From Streptomyces seoulensis (GTDB lineage Bacteria; Actinomycetota; Actinomycetes; Streptomycetales; Streptomycetaceae): 64,000 nt of DNA. The DNA is taken from positions 3,534,001 through 3,598,000 of the forward strand of contig NZ_CP032229.1 in the NCBI RefSeq assembly GCF_004328625.1. Direction: 5' to 3'. Made by a program: the position numbers and the translations under genes. Of this stretch, positions 1 through 8,272 are shown one piece after another. Within the stretch, counting starts at the first letter, position 1. The number at the start of each line of letters is the position of its first letter. The notes below the pieces were generated by a model. The model was not told where the DNA came from, made no database searches, and saw only the letters and a program-made list of their open reading frames with translations.

Positions 1-12
1 GGCACCTCCTCT
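1..12 (-). promoter_or_regulatory. Ribosome binding site of a gene running off the left edge (possibly rsbN)
   Basis: On the minus strand the last bases before the edge read AGAGGAGGTGCC, a strong Shine-Dalgarno sequence with no start codon left in the window. The gene it serves would lie just downstream of bldN in the same direction. In S. coelicolor the gene there is rsbN, the anti-sigma factor for BldN (known). That identity is inferred from position only. Confidence 0.35.
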
Positions 13-163
13 CGTCATGACGGTCGACTCACAGGGAGCCTGTATCCCGCACAACGAGCGGCTCGGCACTTGGGTTACGCACGAGCGGCCGCCGGATCGC
101 AGAACCAACTCACTTTCACCAAGGGTGAGTTGGGTGTCGCTCTGCGTCGCGGGGCGGCCGGTC

Positions 164-949
164 TCAGCGGGCGTCTTCCGGGAGGAGCCGGGCGAGGGTG
201 CGCACGGCCCGGTACTGGAGCGTCTTGATGGCGCCCTCGTTCTTGCCCATCACCCGCGCGGTCTCCGCGACCGACAGGCCCTGGAGGAAGCGCAGTGTCA
301 CGCACTCCTGCTGCTGGGGGTTGAGCCGGCGCACCGCGTCCAGCAGCGCGGCGTTGGAGAGCGACTCCAGGACGGAGTCCTCCGGGGAGCGCGCGACCTC
401 GTTGGCGTCGAGCATCTCGCCGGTGGTGACCTCCAGCCGGAAGCGGCTGGACTTGAAGTGGTCGGCGACCAGATTGCGGGCGATCGTCACCAGCCAGGCG
501 CCGAAGTCGCGGCCCTGCCAGGTGAAGGTGCCGATCCTGCGCAGGGCGCGCAGGAAGGTCTCGCTGGTCAGGTCCTCGGCCGTGGCCTTGCCGCCGACCC
601 GGTAGTAGATGTACCGGTACACGGTGTCGCTGTACTGGTCGTAGAGGCGGCCGAACGCGTCGGCCTCTCCTGCCTGGGCGCGTTCGACCAGGTCCATCAT
701 GCGGGCGCTGTCACTGTCCGCGGCCGGCCGGCGGGCGGCGGGCGCGCCCGTGGAGCGGGCACGTCTGCCGACGGCCGCGCCGCGTTCGGCCAGTGCGTAG
801 CACGGACCGAGGGGTGCGGCACCGGCGCCGGCGAAGGCGGGGACGGTGTGCGCGGTGGGGACGAGGCCGCGCAGCGTCTCTTTGACCGTTGCGACAGTTG
901 CGCGCAGCGTAGCCAGGCCCGAGGCGTCAACCCCGACGTGTGGGTACAC
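164..949 (-). CDS. bldN: Developmental ECF RNA polymerase sigma factor BldN, pro-protein form
   Basis: A 261-residue ECF sigma factor needed for aerial hyphae formation; in S. coelicolor it transcribes the chaplin and rodlin genes (known). Region 2 lies at about residues 85-160 and includes DQYSDTVYRYIYYRV. Region 4 is near the C-terminus (LRFLQGLSVAETARVMGKNE). About 85 residues precede the first sigma-like sequence (MMDLVERAQAG), matching the 86-residue pro-sequence removed proteolytically in S. coelicolor. The start is GTG with GGGAG a few bases upstream. Inferred: the anti-sigma gene follows off the left edge. Confidence 0.95.
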   Translation of the reverse strand: MYPHVGVDASGLATLRATVATVKETLRGLVPTAHTVPAFAGAGAAPLGPCYALAERGAAVGRRARSTGAPAARRPAADSDSARMMDLVERAQAGEADAFGRLYDQYSDTVYRYIYYRVGGKATAEDLTSETFLRALRRIGTFTWQGRDFGAWLVTIARNLVADHFKSSRFRLEVTTGEMLDANEVARSPEDSVLESLSNAALLDAVRRLNPQQQECVTLRFLQGLSVAETARVMGKNEGAIKTLQYRAVRTLARLLPEDAR

Positions 950-1250
950 GGGACTCCCAGAGGCAGAGCTTCCATCACGTGCAGTACGGGCCCTTTCACC
1001 CGTCGTGACGACGGAGGGGTACCGGTTTGCGTCTGAGGAGAATAACGCTTCGTGTAGACCCTGCTACACCCAGTTGCTCAAATCGTCGATTAGGTCGCCT
1101 GTGTTAGCGATTGACGACCTTTCAACTTGCTGAATGTGATCGCTTGTTGATCGAAACTGGGCTGATTTCTGTGAAAGCTGAGGCGTGTTCGAAGGCTGGA
1201 TGCATACTTCGGGCGCGCGGGAGCCGGGTTGCCGGGGAGTCCCGGCCGGC
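950..1250 (-). promoter_or_regulatory. bldN upstream region with two perfect inverted repeats
   Basis: This 301-bp gene-free stretch separates bldN from the HAD gene, both on the minus strand. It holds two perfect inverted repeats: CCGTCG-tga-CGACGG at 1000-1014, inside the likely bldN leader, and GTGTAG-(6 nt)-CTACAC at 1052-1069. AT content is higher than in the flanks, as expected for a promoter. bldN is a known BldD target in S. coelicolor. The 1052 repeat matches the published BldD palindrome only in part, so the binding protein is unknown. Confidence 0.5.
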
Positions 1251-2177
1251 TCAGCGCCGGCGGCGGCTCAGGGCGATCGCCGCGGCCGTGCCGCCCGCCA
1301 CCGCGCCGACCCCGGCGGCCGCCGGGATGCCGACCTTGGCGGCCTTGCGGCCGGTGCGGTAGTCGCGCAGCCGCCAGTCCTTGTCGCGGGCGTGCCGGCG
1401 CAGCTTGGCGTCCGGGTTGATCGCGTAGGGGTGGCCGACCAGGGAGAGCATCGGGATGTCGTTGTGGCTGTCGCTGTACGCGGCGCAGCGGGAGAGGTCG
1501 AGCCCCTCCGCGGCGGCCAGTGCCCGTACCGCCTCCGCCTTGGCCGGGCCGTGCAGCGGCTCGCCGACCAGGCGGCCGGTGTAGACGCCGTCGACGGACT
1601 CCGCGACCGTGCCCAGCGCGCCGGTGAGGCCGAGGCGGCGGGCGATGACCTGGGCGATCTCCACCGGGGCCGCCGTCACCAGCCAGACCTTCTGGCCCGC
1701 GTCCAGGTGGGCCTGGGCGAGCGCGCGGGTGCCGGGCCAGATGCGGTCGGCCATGTACTCGTCGTAGATCTCCTCGCCGATCGTCTCCAGCTCGGCCACG
1801 CGGTGGCCCTTGACGATGGAGAGCGCCGAGTCGCGGGCCTCCTGCATGTGCTCGGGGTCCTCGACCCCGGCCAGCCGGAACCACGCCTGCTGCCAGGCGA
1901 ACCGGGCGAGTTCGCGGGTCTCGAAGAACTTCCGCTTGTACAGACCGCGCCCGAAGTGGAACAGCGCGGCGCCCTGCATCACGGTGTTGTCGAGGTCGAA
2001 GAAGGCGGCGGCCCGGTCGTCGCCGAGCACGGGGAACTCCGGTTCCCGCGCGGCGTCGGCGAGTTCCGGGCTTTCCTGCGAGGACTTGCGGGCGGCCTCC
2101 GCGGAAGCCTCGCCTGCCAACACGCTCCGCGCCGTGGCGGAGCGCCTACGGGGGGTGAGCCATCCAAGAGCGGCCAT
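1251..2177 (-). CDS. HAD-IB family hydrolase (phosphoserine phosphatase-like)
   Basis: A 308-residue haloacid dehalogenase-superfamily protein of subfamily IB. Motif I is [11 protein letters not shown] with the nucleophile and acid/base aspartates at about 61 and 63; the metal-binding motif IV is [11 protein letters not shown] near residue 235. The last 25 residues are an Ala/Gly-rich hydrophobic stretch ending in SRRRR, which could be a membrane tail. A Ser/Ala-rich segment of about 50 residues precedes motif I. The ATG at 2177 is chosen because the frame upstream has no family character. Substrate unknown; close relatives act on phosphoserine or lysophospholipids. It lies between bldN and the divergent glutaredoxin-like gene. 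Confidence 0.85.
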   Translation of the reverse strand: MAALGWLTPRRRSATARSVLAGEASAEAARKSSQESPELADAAREPEFPVLGDDRAAAFFDLDNTVMQGAALFHFGRGLYKRKFFETRELARFAWQQAWFRLAGVEDPEHMQEARDSALSIVKGHRVAELETIGEEIYDEYMADRIWPGTRALAQAHLDAGQKVWLVTAAPVEIAQVIARRLGLTGALGTVAESVDGVYTGRLVGEPLHGPAKAEAVRALAAAEGLDLSRCAAYSDSHNDIPMLSLVGHPYAINPDAKLRRHARDKDWRLRDYRTGRKAAKVGIPAAAGVGAVAGGTAAAIALSRRRR

Positions 2178-2294
2178 GGCGTGAGCATAGCCAGTCCGTA
2201 TCGCGGTTCCGGAGCCGAGAGGTTCGGAGTCTGTGAACTCCGGGCATACGTATCGCTCCGGGCAGGGGCCGGGACGGGTGCGTGGGGCGGGACA

Positions 2295-2576
2295 ATGACC
2301 CGTATGAGTCCCCTCTTCCGGCGGAAGGCCGCCCCCCAGGAGCGGCTGGTCACCCTGATCCGCAAGCCCGGCTGTCATCTGTGCGACGACGCGCAGGCCG
2401 TGATCGAGAAGGTCTGCGGCGACCTCGGCGTGCCCTGGCGGGGACGGGACATCACCGAGGACCGCGCGCTGCACGACCAGTACTGGGAGCAGATCCCGGT
2501 GGTGCTGGTCGACGGCGAGCAGCACACCTTCTGGCGGGTGGACGAGGGACGGCTGCGCCGCGCGCTGACCGGGTGA
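2295..2576 (+). CDS. Glutaredoxin-like thiol-disulfide protein (DUF836 type)
   Basis: A small 93-residue cytoplasmic thioredoxin-fold protein with the redox motif CHLC at about residues 27-30 after a beta strand (LVTLIRKPG). The later [10 protein letters not shown] holds the cis-proline expected of the fold. Family members exchange disulfides; no specific partner is visible. A G-rich ribosome site lies just before ATG 2295; ATG 2304 (protein beginning MSPLF) is an equally reasonable start and gives 90 residues. It precedes the redox sensor gene rex, which fits a thiol/redox neighbourhood, but the 222-bp gap holds the rex promoter, so rex is transcribed separately. Confidence 0.8.
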   Translation: MTRMSPLFRRKAAPQERLVTLIRKPGCHLCDDAQAVIEKVCGDLGVPWRGRDITEDRALHDQYWEQIPVVLVDGEQHTFWRVDEGRLRRALTG

Positions 2577-2662
2577 CGGACGGCGCGAAAGGGGCCTTGA
2601 GGGGTGCGAAACGCGGCGAGTGTGTAGCTTTGCCCCCAGGTAGGGCCCCGCAACGGGCATGC

Positions 2663-2676
2663 GTGACCCCGGTCAC
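2663..2676 (+). promoter_or_regulatory. Candidate Crp site upstream of rex
   Basis: The 14-mer GTGACCCCGGTCAC has perfect 6-bp arms and fits the streptomycete Crp consensus GTG-N6-GNCAC. It lies about 28 bp upstream of the presumed -35 of the rex promoter. A motif this short occurs by chance in GC-rich DNA, so binding is only inferred. Confidence 0.4.
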
Positions 2677-2703
2677 GTTGGCCGGGCAAATCGGACACCA
2701 TCT

Positions 2704-2732
2704 TTGTGCACACGTTCACAAAGACATAGCCT
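2704..2732 (+). promoter_or_regulatory. rex-hemACD promoter with overlapping Rex operator
   Basis: TGTGCACACGTTCACA at 2705-2720 matches the S. coelicolor Rex operator consensus TGTGAACGCGTTCACA at 14 of 16 positions. A -35 (TTGTGC, 2704-2709) and -10 (TAGCCT, 2727-2732) with 17-bp spacing place the operator across the -35 and spacer, ideal for repression. Rex autoregulation of rex-hemACD at high NAD+/NADH is established in S. coelicolor; the match here implies the same control. Confidence 0.85.
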
Positions 2733-2798
2733 TCTTGTCGACGGGGCGGTCCGGGGAAGCATGACCGCTCGCAGCCCCGCTCTACCCGCAGGAGCACC

Positions 2799-3557
2799 GT
2801 GGCAACTGGCCGAACTCACCGACCGGCGACCCGCAGCCGAGGGATTCCCGAGGCCACCGTCGCCCGGCTTCCGCTGTACCTCCGTGCGCTGACGGCCCTG
2901 TCGGAGCGCTCGGTCCCCACGGTCTCCTCCGAGGAACTGGCCGCGGCGGCGGGCGTCAACTCCGCCAAGCTCCGCAAGGACTTCTCCTACCTGGGCTCCT
3001 ACGGCACCCGCGGTGTCGGGTACGACGTGGAGTACCTCGTCTACCAGATCTCCCGTGAGCTGGGTCTCACCCAGGACTGGCCCGTAGTCATCGTCGGTAT
3101 CGGAAACCTGGGCGCGGCCCTCGCCAACTACGGCGGCTTCGCCTCGCGCGGTTTCCGGGTCGCGGCGCTGATAGACGCGGACCCGGCGATGGCCGGCAAG
3201 CCGGTCGCTGGCATCCCGGTGCGGCACACCGACGAACTCGAGAAGATCATCGAGGACAACGGCGTCTCCATCGGAGTCATCGCCACCCCCGCCGGTGCCG
3301 CCCAGCAGGTCTGCGACCGGCTCGTGGCCGCCGGGGTGACCTCCATCCTGAACTTCGCGCCGACCGTGCTGACCGTCCCGGACGGCGTCGACGTGCGCAA
3401 GGTCGACCTCTCCATCGAGCTGCAGATCCTCGCCTTCCACGAGCAGCGCAAGGCCGGCGAGGAGACCGCCTCCGGCGACGGCGCCGTACCCGCCAAGCGC
3501 GCGGGCGCCGCGAACCAGGGACCCGACGGGGACGTGCCCGCCGTGATGCCGGCATGA
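2799..3557 (+). CDS. rex: Redox-sensing transcriptional repressor Rex
   Basis: A 252-residue homodimeric repressor that senses the NADH/NAD+ ratio and represses respiratory genes until NADH rises. An N-terminal winged helix (about 20-85, with the recognition stretch SAKLRKDFSYLG) precedes a Rossmann domain with GIGNLG at 100-105 binding the dinucleotide. The C-terminal 30 residues are a low-complexity Ala/Gly tail. The start is GTG with GGAG five bases upstream. The stop overlaps the hemA start (ATGA), so rex is coupled to hemA. In S. coelicolor Rex also controls cydABCD and nuo (known); a matching site precedes nuoA here. Confidence 0.96.
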   Translation: MATGRTHRPATRSRGIPEATVARLPLYLRALTALSERSVPTVSSEELAAAAGVNSAKLRKDFSYLGSYGTRGVGYDVEYLVYQISRELGLTQDWPVVIVGIGNLGAALANYGGFASRGFRVAALIDADPAMAGKPVAGIPVRHTDELEKIIEDNGVSIGVIATPAGAAQQVCDRLVAAGVTSILNFAPTVLTVPDGVDVRKVDLSIELQILAFHEQRKAGEETASGDGAVPAKRAGAANQGPDGDVPAVMPA

Positions 3558-5263
3558 GCCTCCTCGTCGTAGGGCTGAGCCACCGCAGTGCCCCGGTCAG
3601 CGTGCTGGAGCGGGCCGCGCTGAACGCGGACGCGCAGGTCAAGCTGCTCCAGGACACCGTCGCCGCCGACCCGGCCACCGAGGCCGCGGTGCTCGCCACC
3701 TGCAACCGCATCGAGCTGTACGCCGACGTCGACAAGTTCCACGCCGGTGTCGCCGAGCTGTCCACGCTGCTCGCCCAGCACAGCGGGGTCGGCCTGGAAG
3801 AGCTGACGCCGTACCTGTACGTGCACTACGAGGACCGCGCCGTCCACCACCTGTTCTCGGTGGCCTGCGGGCTGGACTCCATGGTCGTCGGCGAGGGGCA
3901 GATCCTCGGCCAGATCAAGGACGCCCTCGCCCGCGCCCAGGACCTGCACACCGCCGGGCGGCTGCTGAACGACCTGTTCCAGCAGGCCCTGCGGGTCGGC
4001 AAGCGCGCCCACTCCGAGACCGGCATCGACCGCGCCGGTCAGTCCCTGGTCACCTTCGGCCTGGAGCAGCTCGCCGCGAGCACCGACGTGCCGGGCTGGG
4101 CGCGCGGCCGTACCGCGCTGGTCATCGGTGCCGGGTCGATGTCGTCGCTGGCCGCCGCCACGCTGGCGCGGGCGGGGGTCGGCGAGATCGTCGTCGCCAA
4201 CCGCACCTTCGAGCGCGCCGAGCGGCTCGCCGAGATCCTCGCCGACGCCGAGGGCGCCACCGCCCGCGCGGTCCGGATGGACGCGGTGGCGGCGGAACTT
4301 ACACGTGCCGACGTGGTCGTCTCCTGTACCGGCGCGACCGGTCTGGTGCTGACGGCGGACGCCGTCGCCGAGGCGGTCGCGGGCCGTACCGGGGAGCCGG
4401 CGGCCGACGCGGAGGCCACCACCGGGCCCGGCGTCGCCGAGCTGCCGCCGACCAGTGCCGGCACCGAGGAGAACTGCCCGCTGGACCTGGCCTCCGTGCA
4501 GGGCACGCCCGGCTTCTCGGTGCACGGCGAGGCCGCCGTCGCCGGGATGGACGCGGCCACCCTGGAGCAGCACGCCGCCTGGGTCGGCGAGGGCACCTCG
4601 CTGCTGGAGCAGGGCCGCGAGCACGACGCGGGCGGACGCTTCACCCCCGAGGCCGACGCCGGGCTGATCACCGCGCTCGCCGAGGCCGCCGCCACCGCGG
4701 GCCGCGTACCCGAGTACCGCAGGCCCGAGCCGGTCGCCGGCATCCCGCGCCCGGCCCCCGCCGTCTTCCTCCTCGACCTCGCCATGCCCCGCGACATCGA
4801 CGCGGCCGTGCACCGGCTGGCCGGGGTGCGCCTGGTGGACATCGAGTCGCTCGCCGAGGCGTCCGCCGACGCCCCGATGGCGTCCGACGTGGACCAGGTT
4901 CGGCGTATCGTCTCCGACGAGGTCGCGGCGTTCGGCGCGGCACAGCGGGCGGCGCACATCACTCCCACCGTGGTCGCGCTGCGCACCATGGCCGCCGATG
5001 TCGTCGCCGCCGAGATCGCGCGGCTCGACGGACGCCTGCCCGGCCTGGACGACCGCCTGCGCGGCGAGATCCGGCAGACCGTGCACCGCGTGGTGGACAA
5101 GCTGCTGCACGCGCCGACCGTACGGGTCAAGCAGCTCGCGGCCGAGCCCGGAGGCACCGGGTACGCGGACGCGCTGCGCACCCTGTTCGACCTCGACCCG
5201 GAGACGGTCGCCGCCGTCTCGCGGGCCGTGGACAACACAGACGAGAAGGACCGACCGGCATGA
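3554..5263 (+). CDS. hemA: Glutamyl-tRNA reductase HemA
   Basis: Catalyses the NADPH-dependent reduction of glutamyl-tRNA(Glu) to glutamate-1-semialdehyde, the first step of C5-route tetrapyrrole synthesis. Motifs: GLSHRSAPVSVLERA near the N-terminus, the thioester-forming cysteine in LATCNRIELY (Cys50), and the NADPH fold with VIGAGSMSSLAA. At 569 residues it is about 150 longer than the E. coli enzyme. The excess is an Ala/Gly/Glu-rich insert at roughly 275-405 between the Rossmann core and the dimerisation helices, probably a solvent-exposed loop. It overlaps rex and hemC by 4 bp each. The semialdehyde goes to HemL, encoded at 30.7 kb. Confidence 0.96.
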   Translation: MSLLVVGLSHRSAPVSVLERAALNADAQVKLLQDTVAADPATEAAVLATCNRIELYADVDKFHAGVAELSTLLAQHSGVGLEELTPYLYVHYEDRAVHHLFSVACGLDSMVVGEGQILGQIKDALARAQDLHTAGRLLNDLFQQALRVGKRAHSETGIDRAGQSLVTFGLEQLAASTDVPGWARGRTALVIGAGSMSSLAAATLARAGVGEIVVANRTFERAERLAEILADAEGATARAVRMDAVAAELTRADVVVSCTGATGLVLTADAVAEAVAGRTGEPAADAEATTGPGVAELPPTSAGTEENCPLDLASVQGTPGFSVHGEAAVAGMDAATLEQHAAWVGEGTSLLEQGREHDAGGRFTPEADAGLITALAEAAATAGRVPEYRRPEPVAGIPRPAPAVFLLDLAMPRDIDAAVHRLAGVRLVDIESLAEASADAPMASDVDQVRRIVSDEVAAFGAAQRAAHITPTVVALRTMAADVVAAEIARLDGRLPGLDDRLRGEIRQTVHRVVDKLLHAPTVRVKQLAAEPGGTGYADALRTLFDLDPETVAAVSRAVDNTDEKDRPA

Positions 5264-6219
5264 CTGACAAGGCACTGCGACTGGGGACGAGGCGGAGCAA
5301 GCTCGCCATGGCCCAGTCCGGGCAGGTGGCGGACGCCGTGAGCCGGGTGACCGGCCGGCCCGTCGAGCTGGTCGAGATCACCACGTACGGCGACGTCTCC
5401 CGGGAGGCGCTGGCGCAGATCGGCGGCACCGGGGTGTTCGTCACGGCGCTGCGGGACGCGCTGGTGCGCGGCGAGGTGGACTTCGCGGTTCATTCGCTCA
5501 AGGACCTGCCGACCACGCAGCCCGAGGAGCTCGCGCTGGCCGCCGTGCCGGTGCGGGAGGACCCGCGGGACGTGATCGTGGCCCGCGACGCGCTGAAGTT
5601 CACCGACCTGCCGCGCGGCGCGCGCATCGGCACCGGTTCGCCGCGCCGCATGGCCCAGCTCAACGCGTACGCGCGGACCCACGGTCTGGACATCGAGACG
5701 GTGGCGATCCGCGGCAACGTGGACACCCGCATCGGGTACGTCCACGAGGGACGGCTGGACGCCGTCGTGCTCGCCGCCGCCGGGCTCAACCGGATCGGCC
5801 GGACCGACGAGGTGACCGACTTCCTGTCGGTCGACACGGTCCTGCCCGCCCCCGGCCAGGGGGCCCTGGCGATCGAGTGCGCGGCATCCGACGCGGACCT
5901 CGTCGCCGCCCTCGGCGAACTCGACGACCCGCACACGCGGGCCGCCGTCACCGCCGAGCGGTCACTGCTCGCCGCGCTGGAAGCCGGCTGCAGCGCCCCC
6001 GTGGGTGCGCTGGCCGACCTTCTGACCGACGGGCCTGTAATCAAGGAAATGCGCCTGCGCGGCGTCGTCGGCACGACCGACGGCTCGCGGATGGTGCAGC
6101 AGTCCACCACCGGTTCCGTGCCCCTGACGCACGACGGGGCGATGGCACTCGGGCGCGAACTCGCCACCGAGATGCTCGCCCAGGGCGCGGCCGGTCTGAT
6201 GGGGGAGCGAGCACATTGA
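5260..6219 (+). CDS. hemC: Hydroxymethylbilane synthase (porphobilinogen deaminase)
   Basis: Condenses four porphobilinogens into hydroxymethylbilane. The 319-residue length is normal. Visible signatures are LGTRRSKLAMAQS at the start, HSLKDLPT near 79-86, the substrate-binding RRMAQL region near 130, and the dipyrromethane attachment cysteine in EAGCSAPVGA (Cys244). Its ATG overlaps the hemA stop by 4 bp and its own stop overlaps the TTG start of the next gene, so hemA, hemC and hemD are translationally coupled. Expression should follow rex. Confidence 0.97.
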   Translation: MTDKALRLGTRRSKLAMAQSGQVADAVSRVTGRPVELVEITTYGDVSREALAQIGGTGVFVTALRDALVRGEVDFAVHSLKDLPTTQPEELALAAVPVREDPRDVIVARDALKFTDLPRGARIGTGSPRRMAQLNAYARTHGLDIETVAIRGNVDTRIGYVHEGRLDAVVLAAAGLNRIGRTDEVTDFLSVDTVLPAPGQGALAIECAASDADLVAALGELDDPHTRAAVTAERSLLAALEAGCSAPVGALADLLTDGPVIKEMRLRGVVGTTDGSRMVQQSTTGSVPLTHDGAMALGRELATEMLAQGAAGLMGERAH

Positions 6220-7919
6220 GCCCCACCGCCTTTCCCGCCGGTCCCGAGCACGGGCACGTCACCTTCCTGGGTGCCGGACCCGGAGATCCGGGACTGCTGA
6301 CTCTGCGCGCCGTGGAGGCGCTGTCCCACGCGGACGTCCTGGTCGCCGAGCACGAGGTGCTCGACGTGATCCGGACGCACGCCCGGCAGGGCGTCTCCGT
6401 CGTGCCGACGGAGGCGGCCTCCTCCCCGGACGCGCTCCCGGGCGCACCGCAGCTCACGGTCGTTGACGGTGCGTCAACTCCCGCTGTGGCCCCGGCCGCT
6501 GCCCAGGATGCGGCTCATCTTGTCATGGAGGCCGCACGGGGCGGCAGGCGGGTGGTCCGTGCGGTCGCCGGTGATCCGGGACTGGACACCGACGCCGCCG
6601 AGGAGATGCTCGCCTGCGCCGCCGCCGGGGTGCCCTTCGAGGTCGTCCCGGGTGTCGCCGCCGCGACCGGCGTGCCCGCGTACGCCGGTGTCCCGCTGCG
6701 CGACGCGCACGGCGCCGACGTGCGGTTCGTGGACGCGCGTACCGCCTCCGGCCGGTGCTGGACGGAGGTGGGTGCCTCGGACGGCACGGTGGTCGTCTCC
6801 ACCTCGCTGGACTCCGTCGCGGCCGCCGCCGCCGAGCTGGTGTCGGCGGGCCGCAAGCCGGACACCCCGCTCACCGTCACGGTCGCCGGTACGACGACCC
6901 GCCAGCGCACCTGGGCGGCGACGCTGGGCACGATCGCGCAGACGCTGAAGCAGGCCAAGGTGCTGCCGTCCCCGGACGGCGGCCGCCCGGTCATAGCCGT
7001 GGTCGGCGAGCGGTCCGCCGCCGCCCGCCGCGACCAGCTCTCGTGGTTCGAGTCCAAGCCGCTGTTCGGCTGGAAGGTCCTCGTCCCGCGCACCAAGGAG
7101 CAGGCCGCCTCGCTCTCCGACCAGCTCCGCTCCTACGGCGCGGTGCCGCACGAGGTCCCGACGATCGCCGTCGAGCCGCCGCGCACCCCGCAGCAGATGG
7201 AGCGCGCGGTCAAGGGCCTGGTCACCGGCCGCTACGAGTGGATCGCGTTCACCTCGGTCAACGCCGTCAAGGCGGTCCGGGAGAAGTTCGAGGAGTACGG
7301 GCTCGACGCGCGTGCCTTCGCGGGCATCAAGGTGGCCGCGGTGGGCGAGCAGACCGCCGCCGCGCTGATCGCCTTCGGTGTGAAGCCGGACCTGGTGCCG
7401 AGCGGCGAGCAGTCGGCCGCGGGCCTGCTGGAGGACTGGCCGCCCTACGACCCGGTCTTCGACCCGATCGACCGTGTCTTCCTGCCGCGTGCCGACATCG
7501 CCACCGAGACGCTGGTGGCCGGCCTGATCGAGCTGGGCTGGGAGGTGGACGACGTCACCGCGTACCGCACGGTCCGCGCGTCGCCGCCGCCGCAGGAGAC
7601 CCGTGAGGCGATCAAGGGCGGCGGCTTCGACGCCGTGCTCTTCACCTCGTCCTCCACGGTCCGCAACCTGGTCGGCATCGCGGGCAAGCCGCACAACGTG
7701 ACGGTCATCGCCTGCATCGGCCCCGCGACCGCCAAGACGGCCGAGGAACACGGTCTCCGCGTGGACGTGATGGCCCCGGAGCCCTCCGTCCACAAGCTGG
7801 CCGAGGCACTGGCCGCGTTCGGCACGAAGCGCCGTACGTCGGCCTTGGAGGCGGGCGACCCGGTCACCCGGCCCAGCGAGCGCCGGCCCGGTGCGCGCAG
7901 GCGCCGTACGACGACCTGA
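6216..7919 (+). CDS. hemD: Bifunctional uroporphyrinogen-III C-methyltransferase / uroporphyrinogen-III synthase
   Basis: A 567-residue two-domain enzyme. The N-terminal half is a SAM-dependent tetrapyrrole methylase (VTFLGAGPGDPGLLTLRA at about 14-31; later VVRAVAGDPGLD) making precorrin-2. The C-terminal half (about 280-540) is a HemD domain closing hydroxymethylbilane into uroporphyrinogen III, with FTSVNAV and FTSSSTV strands. The fusion (CobA-HemD) is usual in actinomycetes and places siroheme/B12 and heme branching in one protein. The start is a TTG overlapping the hemC stop, preceded by GGGGGAG; no ATG or GTG fits better. The tail ending in RRRRTTT is basic. Confidence 0.93.
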   Translation: MSPTAFPAGPEHGHVTFLGAGPGDPGLLTLRAVEALSHADVLVAEHEVLDVIRTHARQGVSVVPTEAASSPDALPGAPQLTVVDGASTPAVAPAAAQDAAHLVMEAARGGRRVVRAVAGDPGLDTDAAEEMLACAAAGVPFEVVPGVAAATGVPAYAGVPLRDAHGADVRFVDARTASGRCWTEVGASDGTVVVSTSLDSVAAAAAELVSAGRKPDTPLTVTVAGTTTRQRTWAATLGTIAQTLKQAKVLPSPDGGRPVIAVVGERSAAARRDQLSWFESKPLFGWKVLVPRTKEQAASLSDQLRSYGAVPHEVPTIAVEPPRTPQQMERAVKGLVTGRYEWIAFTSVNAVKAVREKFEEYGLDARAFAGIKVAAVGEQTAAALIAFGVKPDLVPSGEQSAAGLLEDWPPYDPVFDPIDRVFLPRADIATETLVAGLIELGWEVDDVTAYRTVRASPPPQETREAIKGGGFDAVLFTSSSTVRNLVGIAGKPHNVTVIACIGPATAKTAEEHGLRVDVMAPEPSVHKLAEALAAFGTKRRTSALEAGDPVTRPSERRPGARRRRTTT

Positions 7920-7940
7920 GGTCTGCCGAGGTGTGTGTGA

Positions 7941-7969
7941 GCGGGGTGTCCCTTCCGGGGGCACCCCGC
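7941..7969 (+). terminator. Terminator of the rex-hem operon
   Basis: GCGGGGTG and CACCCCGC form an 8-bp stem, extended by C-rich and G-rich bases around a short loop, 21 bp after the hemD stop. A pyrimidine-rich stretch follows. It separates the operon from the accessory genes to the right. Confidence 0.75.
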
Positions 7970-8046
7970 TTCTCTCGTCCCCAGGGCTTCACCGGCGTCC
8001 GGGCTCATGTGTTCCGGTGGGATGAGGACCGGGGCCGCGGGACGTA

Positions 8047-8109
8047 AAAGAACCAAAGAACCGGGTGAAAGAACCTGCCTACCGGCCAAACCCCGAGTCG
8101 ATCACTCGG
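8047..8109 (+). promoter_or_regulatory. Iterated AAAGAACC motif and inverted repeat upstream of the wHTH gene
   Basis: AAAGAACC occurs three times without mismatch at 8047, 8055 and 8068, then CCGAGT-(5 nt)-ACTCGG at 8093-8109. The stretch is AT-richer than its surroundings and lies about 165-225 bp before the start of the DNA-binding gene. Repeated direct motifs look like binding sites for several protein copies. Autoregulation by the downstream wHTH protein is a guess. Apart from these and the hemD terminator, the 353-bp gap (7920-8272) shows nothing else. Confidence 0.45.
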
Positions 8110-8272
8110 CCGGGTGAAAAGGCGTGAACCGGCTGGCGCGGCGCAGCCGTTGGGGTGCACTCTCACACCGAGGCGTTGACGCGCCTCGACAACCCCACAC
8201 ATACTTCGGCCCCCGCCGGGACGGCAATCCCAGTGCGAGGGCCTGACCAAAGAGGAAGAAAGACCCTTCCCC

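Noticed and set aside
1052..1069. BldD operator at the bldN promoter
   Set aside because: Only about six of nine defined positions of the BldD palindrome match, so it is kept as an unassigned inverted repeat.
3128..5275. A 715-codon open frame antisense to rex and hemA
   Set aside because: It results from GC bias in the third codon positions of hemA. The plus-strand protein carries all catalytic motifs.
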